From Streptomyces humicola (lineage in GTDB: Bacteria; Actinomycetota; Actinomycetes; Streptomycetales; Streptomycetaceae), in the NCBI RefSeq assembly GCF_024436035.1, contig NZ_JANFNG010000004.1, forward strand, positions 62,001-126,000: 64,000 nt of DNA, read 5' to 3'. Below the pieces are notes generated by a model. It searched no databases and was not told where the DNA came from. It saw only the letters and a program-made list of their open reading frames with translations. Shown here in pieces: positions 63,533 through 64,000 of this stretch. Each line of letters opens with the position of its first letter. Positions within the stretch are counted from its first letter, which is position 1. Both the position numbers and the translations under genes were made by a program.

Positions 63533-64000
63533 TCAGGACTTCCGTTGCAGGTCCTCGAGCGTGGTGGGGGTCCCCGGCAGTGCGGACCGCCCCGGCGCCC
63601 GCAGCCCGTCGAGGAATAGCTGCAGATGACGGTGGACGAACTGGTCGATGTCGAAACATCCCGTGCCGGGCAGTGGCCGGGTGAGCTGGGAGATCATCAC
63701 CATCACGTCGCCGAGCGCCACGTCGGCCCGCAGCCGCCCGGAGCGATGCGCCGCCGCCACGACGGCCCCGGCCGCCCGCGTCAAGTGGTCGCGTACGGCG
63801 AGGAGTTCGGGGTCGTCGGCCTCGAACGCCCCGGAGAGCAGCGGGCAGAGCGCGCCGATGCGCTCGTCCGCGGCACGGTGCACGAAGCGTTGCAGCGCCG
63901 CGAAGCCGTCCGGCTCCTCGGCGAGCGCCGCCTGCGCCTGTTGCGTGGTGCGCTCCATCACCGACAGGACGATGGTGCGGAGCAGATCGCGGCGGTCGGC
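63533..64000 (-). CDS. TetR family regulator, 5' end beyond the window
   Basis: The C-terminal 155 residues of a TetR-family protein; the reading frame stays open through base 64000. The DNA-binding N terminus is not in the window. Visible segments (LCPLLSGAFEADDPELL, GRLRADVALGDVMVMISQLTRP, FVHRHLQLFLDGLRAPG) match TetR ligand-binding domains. It is upstream of the DHA2 efflux gene on the same strand and is its likely repressor. Confidence 0.8.
   Translation of the reverse strand, partial: ADRRDLLRTIVLSVMERTTQQAQAALAEEPDGFAALQRFVHRAADERIGALCPLLSGAFEADDPELLAVRDHLTRAAGAVVAAAHRSGRLRADVALGDVMVMISQLTRPLPGTGCFDIDQFVHRHLQLFLDGLRAPGRSALPGTPTTLEDLQRKS

Overview
The window is high-GC actinobacterial chromosome and looks like Streptomyces or a close relative. 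The evidence is heavy use of GTG starts, very long antisense open frames, a Streptomyces-type subtilisin inhibitor, an HrdD-like sigma factor with a sigma-R-type promoter, an AfsR/SARP-type regulator, a tricorn protease, and the Glp/GlpR gephyrin pair. From memory, the gene order (gal operon, ispE-rsmA-tatD-rsmI-pmt, moa/glp/galU, mscL, fru operon, hrdD) follows the conserved core of Streptomyces chromosomes. I see no prophage, insertion sequence, CRISPR array or rRNA. One tRNA is present, Ala(CGC).

Layout. 1-4.4 kb: Leloir galactose genes galT-galE, divergent from a sodium/solute symporter and a small membrane partner. 4.4-8.5 kb: an orphan response regulator without its phospho-acceptor Asp, the secreted protease inhibitor, a decayed DUF2079 gene and a PQQ-propeller membrane protein. 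8.5-18.4 kb: housekeeping genes (ABC-F ATPase, ispE, rsmA, tatD, a zinc-ribbon protein, rsmI), then divergent protein mannosyltransferase and penicillin-binding protein genes. 18.4-34 kb is the most accessory part: a toxin-like remnant, an SDR, an NCS1 permease, a serine hydrolase, tricorn protease, a TPR-less SARP regulator, and a translationally coupled Baeyer-Villiger-type monooxygenase/hydrolase/SDR operon with a divergent MerR regulator. 34-40.5 kb: GT87 glycosyltransferase, MarP-like membrane protease, an Lrp regulator divergent from a trans-sulfuration enzyme, and an ABCG-like exporter. 40.8-46.8 kb: tRNA-Ala, glpR, a GNAT gene, mogA/moaB, moaC, glp/moeA and galU, with a divergent 5-formyl-THF cyclo-ligase. 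46.8-55.8 kb: penicillin acylase family protein, K+/H+ antiporter, MFS protein, FmdB-type zinc ribbon, MTA phosphorylase and MscL. 55.8-60.8 kb: fruR-fruK-fruA operon and hrdD. 61-64 kb: a resistance-type module of TetR (partial), DHA2 efflux pump and MarR.

How the genes work together. The gal and fru genes handle sugar uptake and entry into metabolism; galE and galU both act on UDP-sugars. The moa/glp genes link molybdenum cofactor synthesis to a gephyrin-like protein and its membrane receptor, which act in cell division in Corynebacterium. The monooxygenase operon could convert a ketone to an ester, hydrolyse it, and redox-process the alcohol. Several operons use 1- to 4-base stop/start overlaps.

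No wholly new multi-gene system stands out. The most interesting local signals are the sigma-R promoter at hrdD, a MarR palindrome abutting a terminator T-run, a nine-copy heptanucleotide array, a three-hairpin intergenic segment, several 10-18 bp tandem repeats, two probable CTG starts, and two gene remnants.
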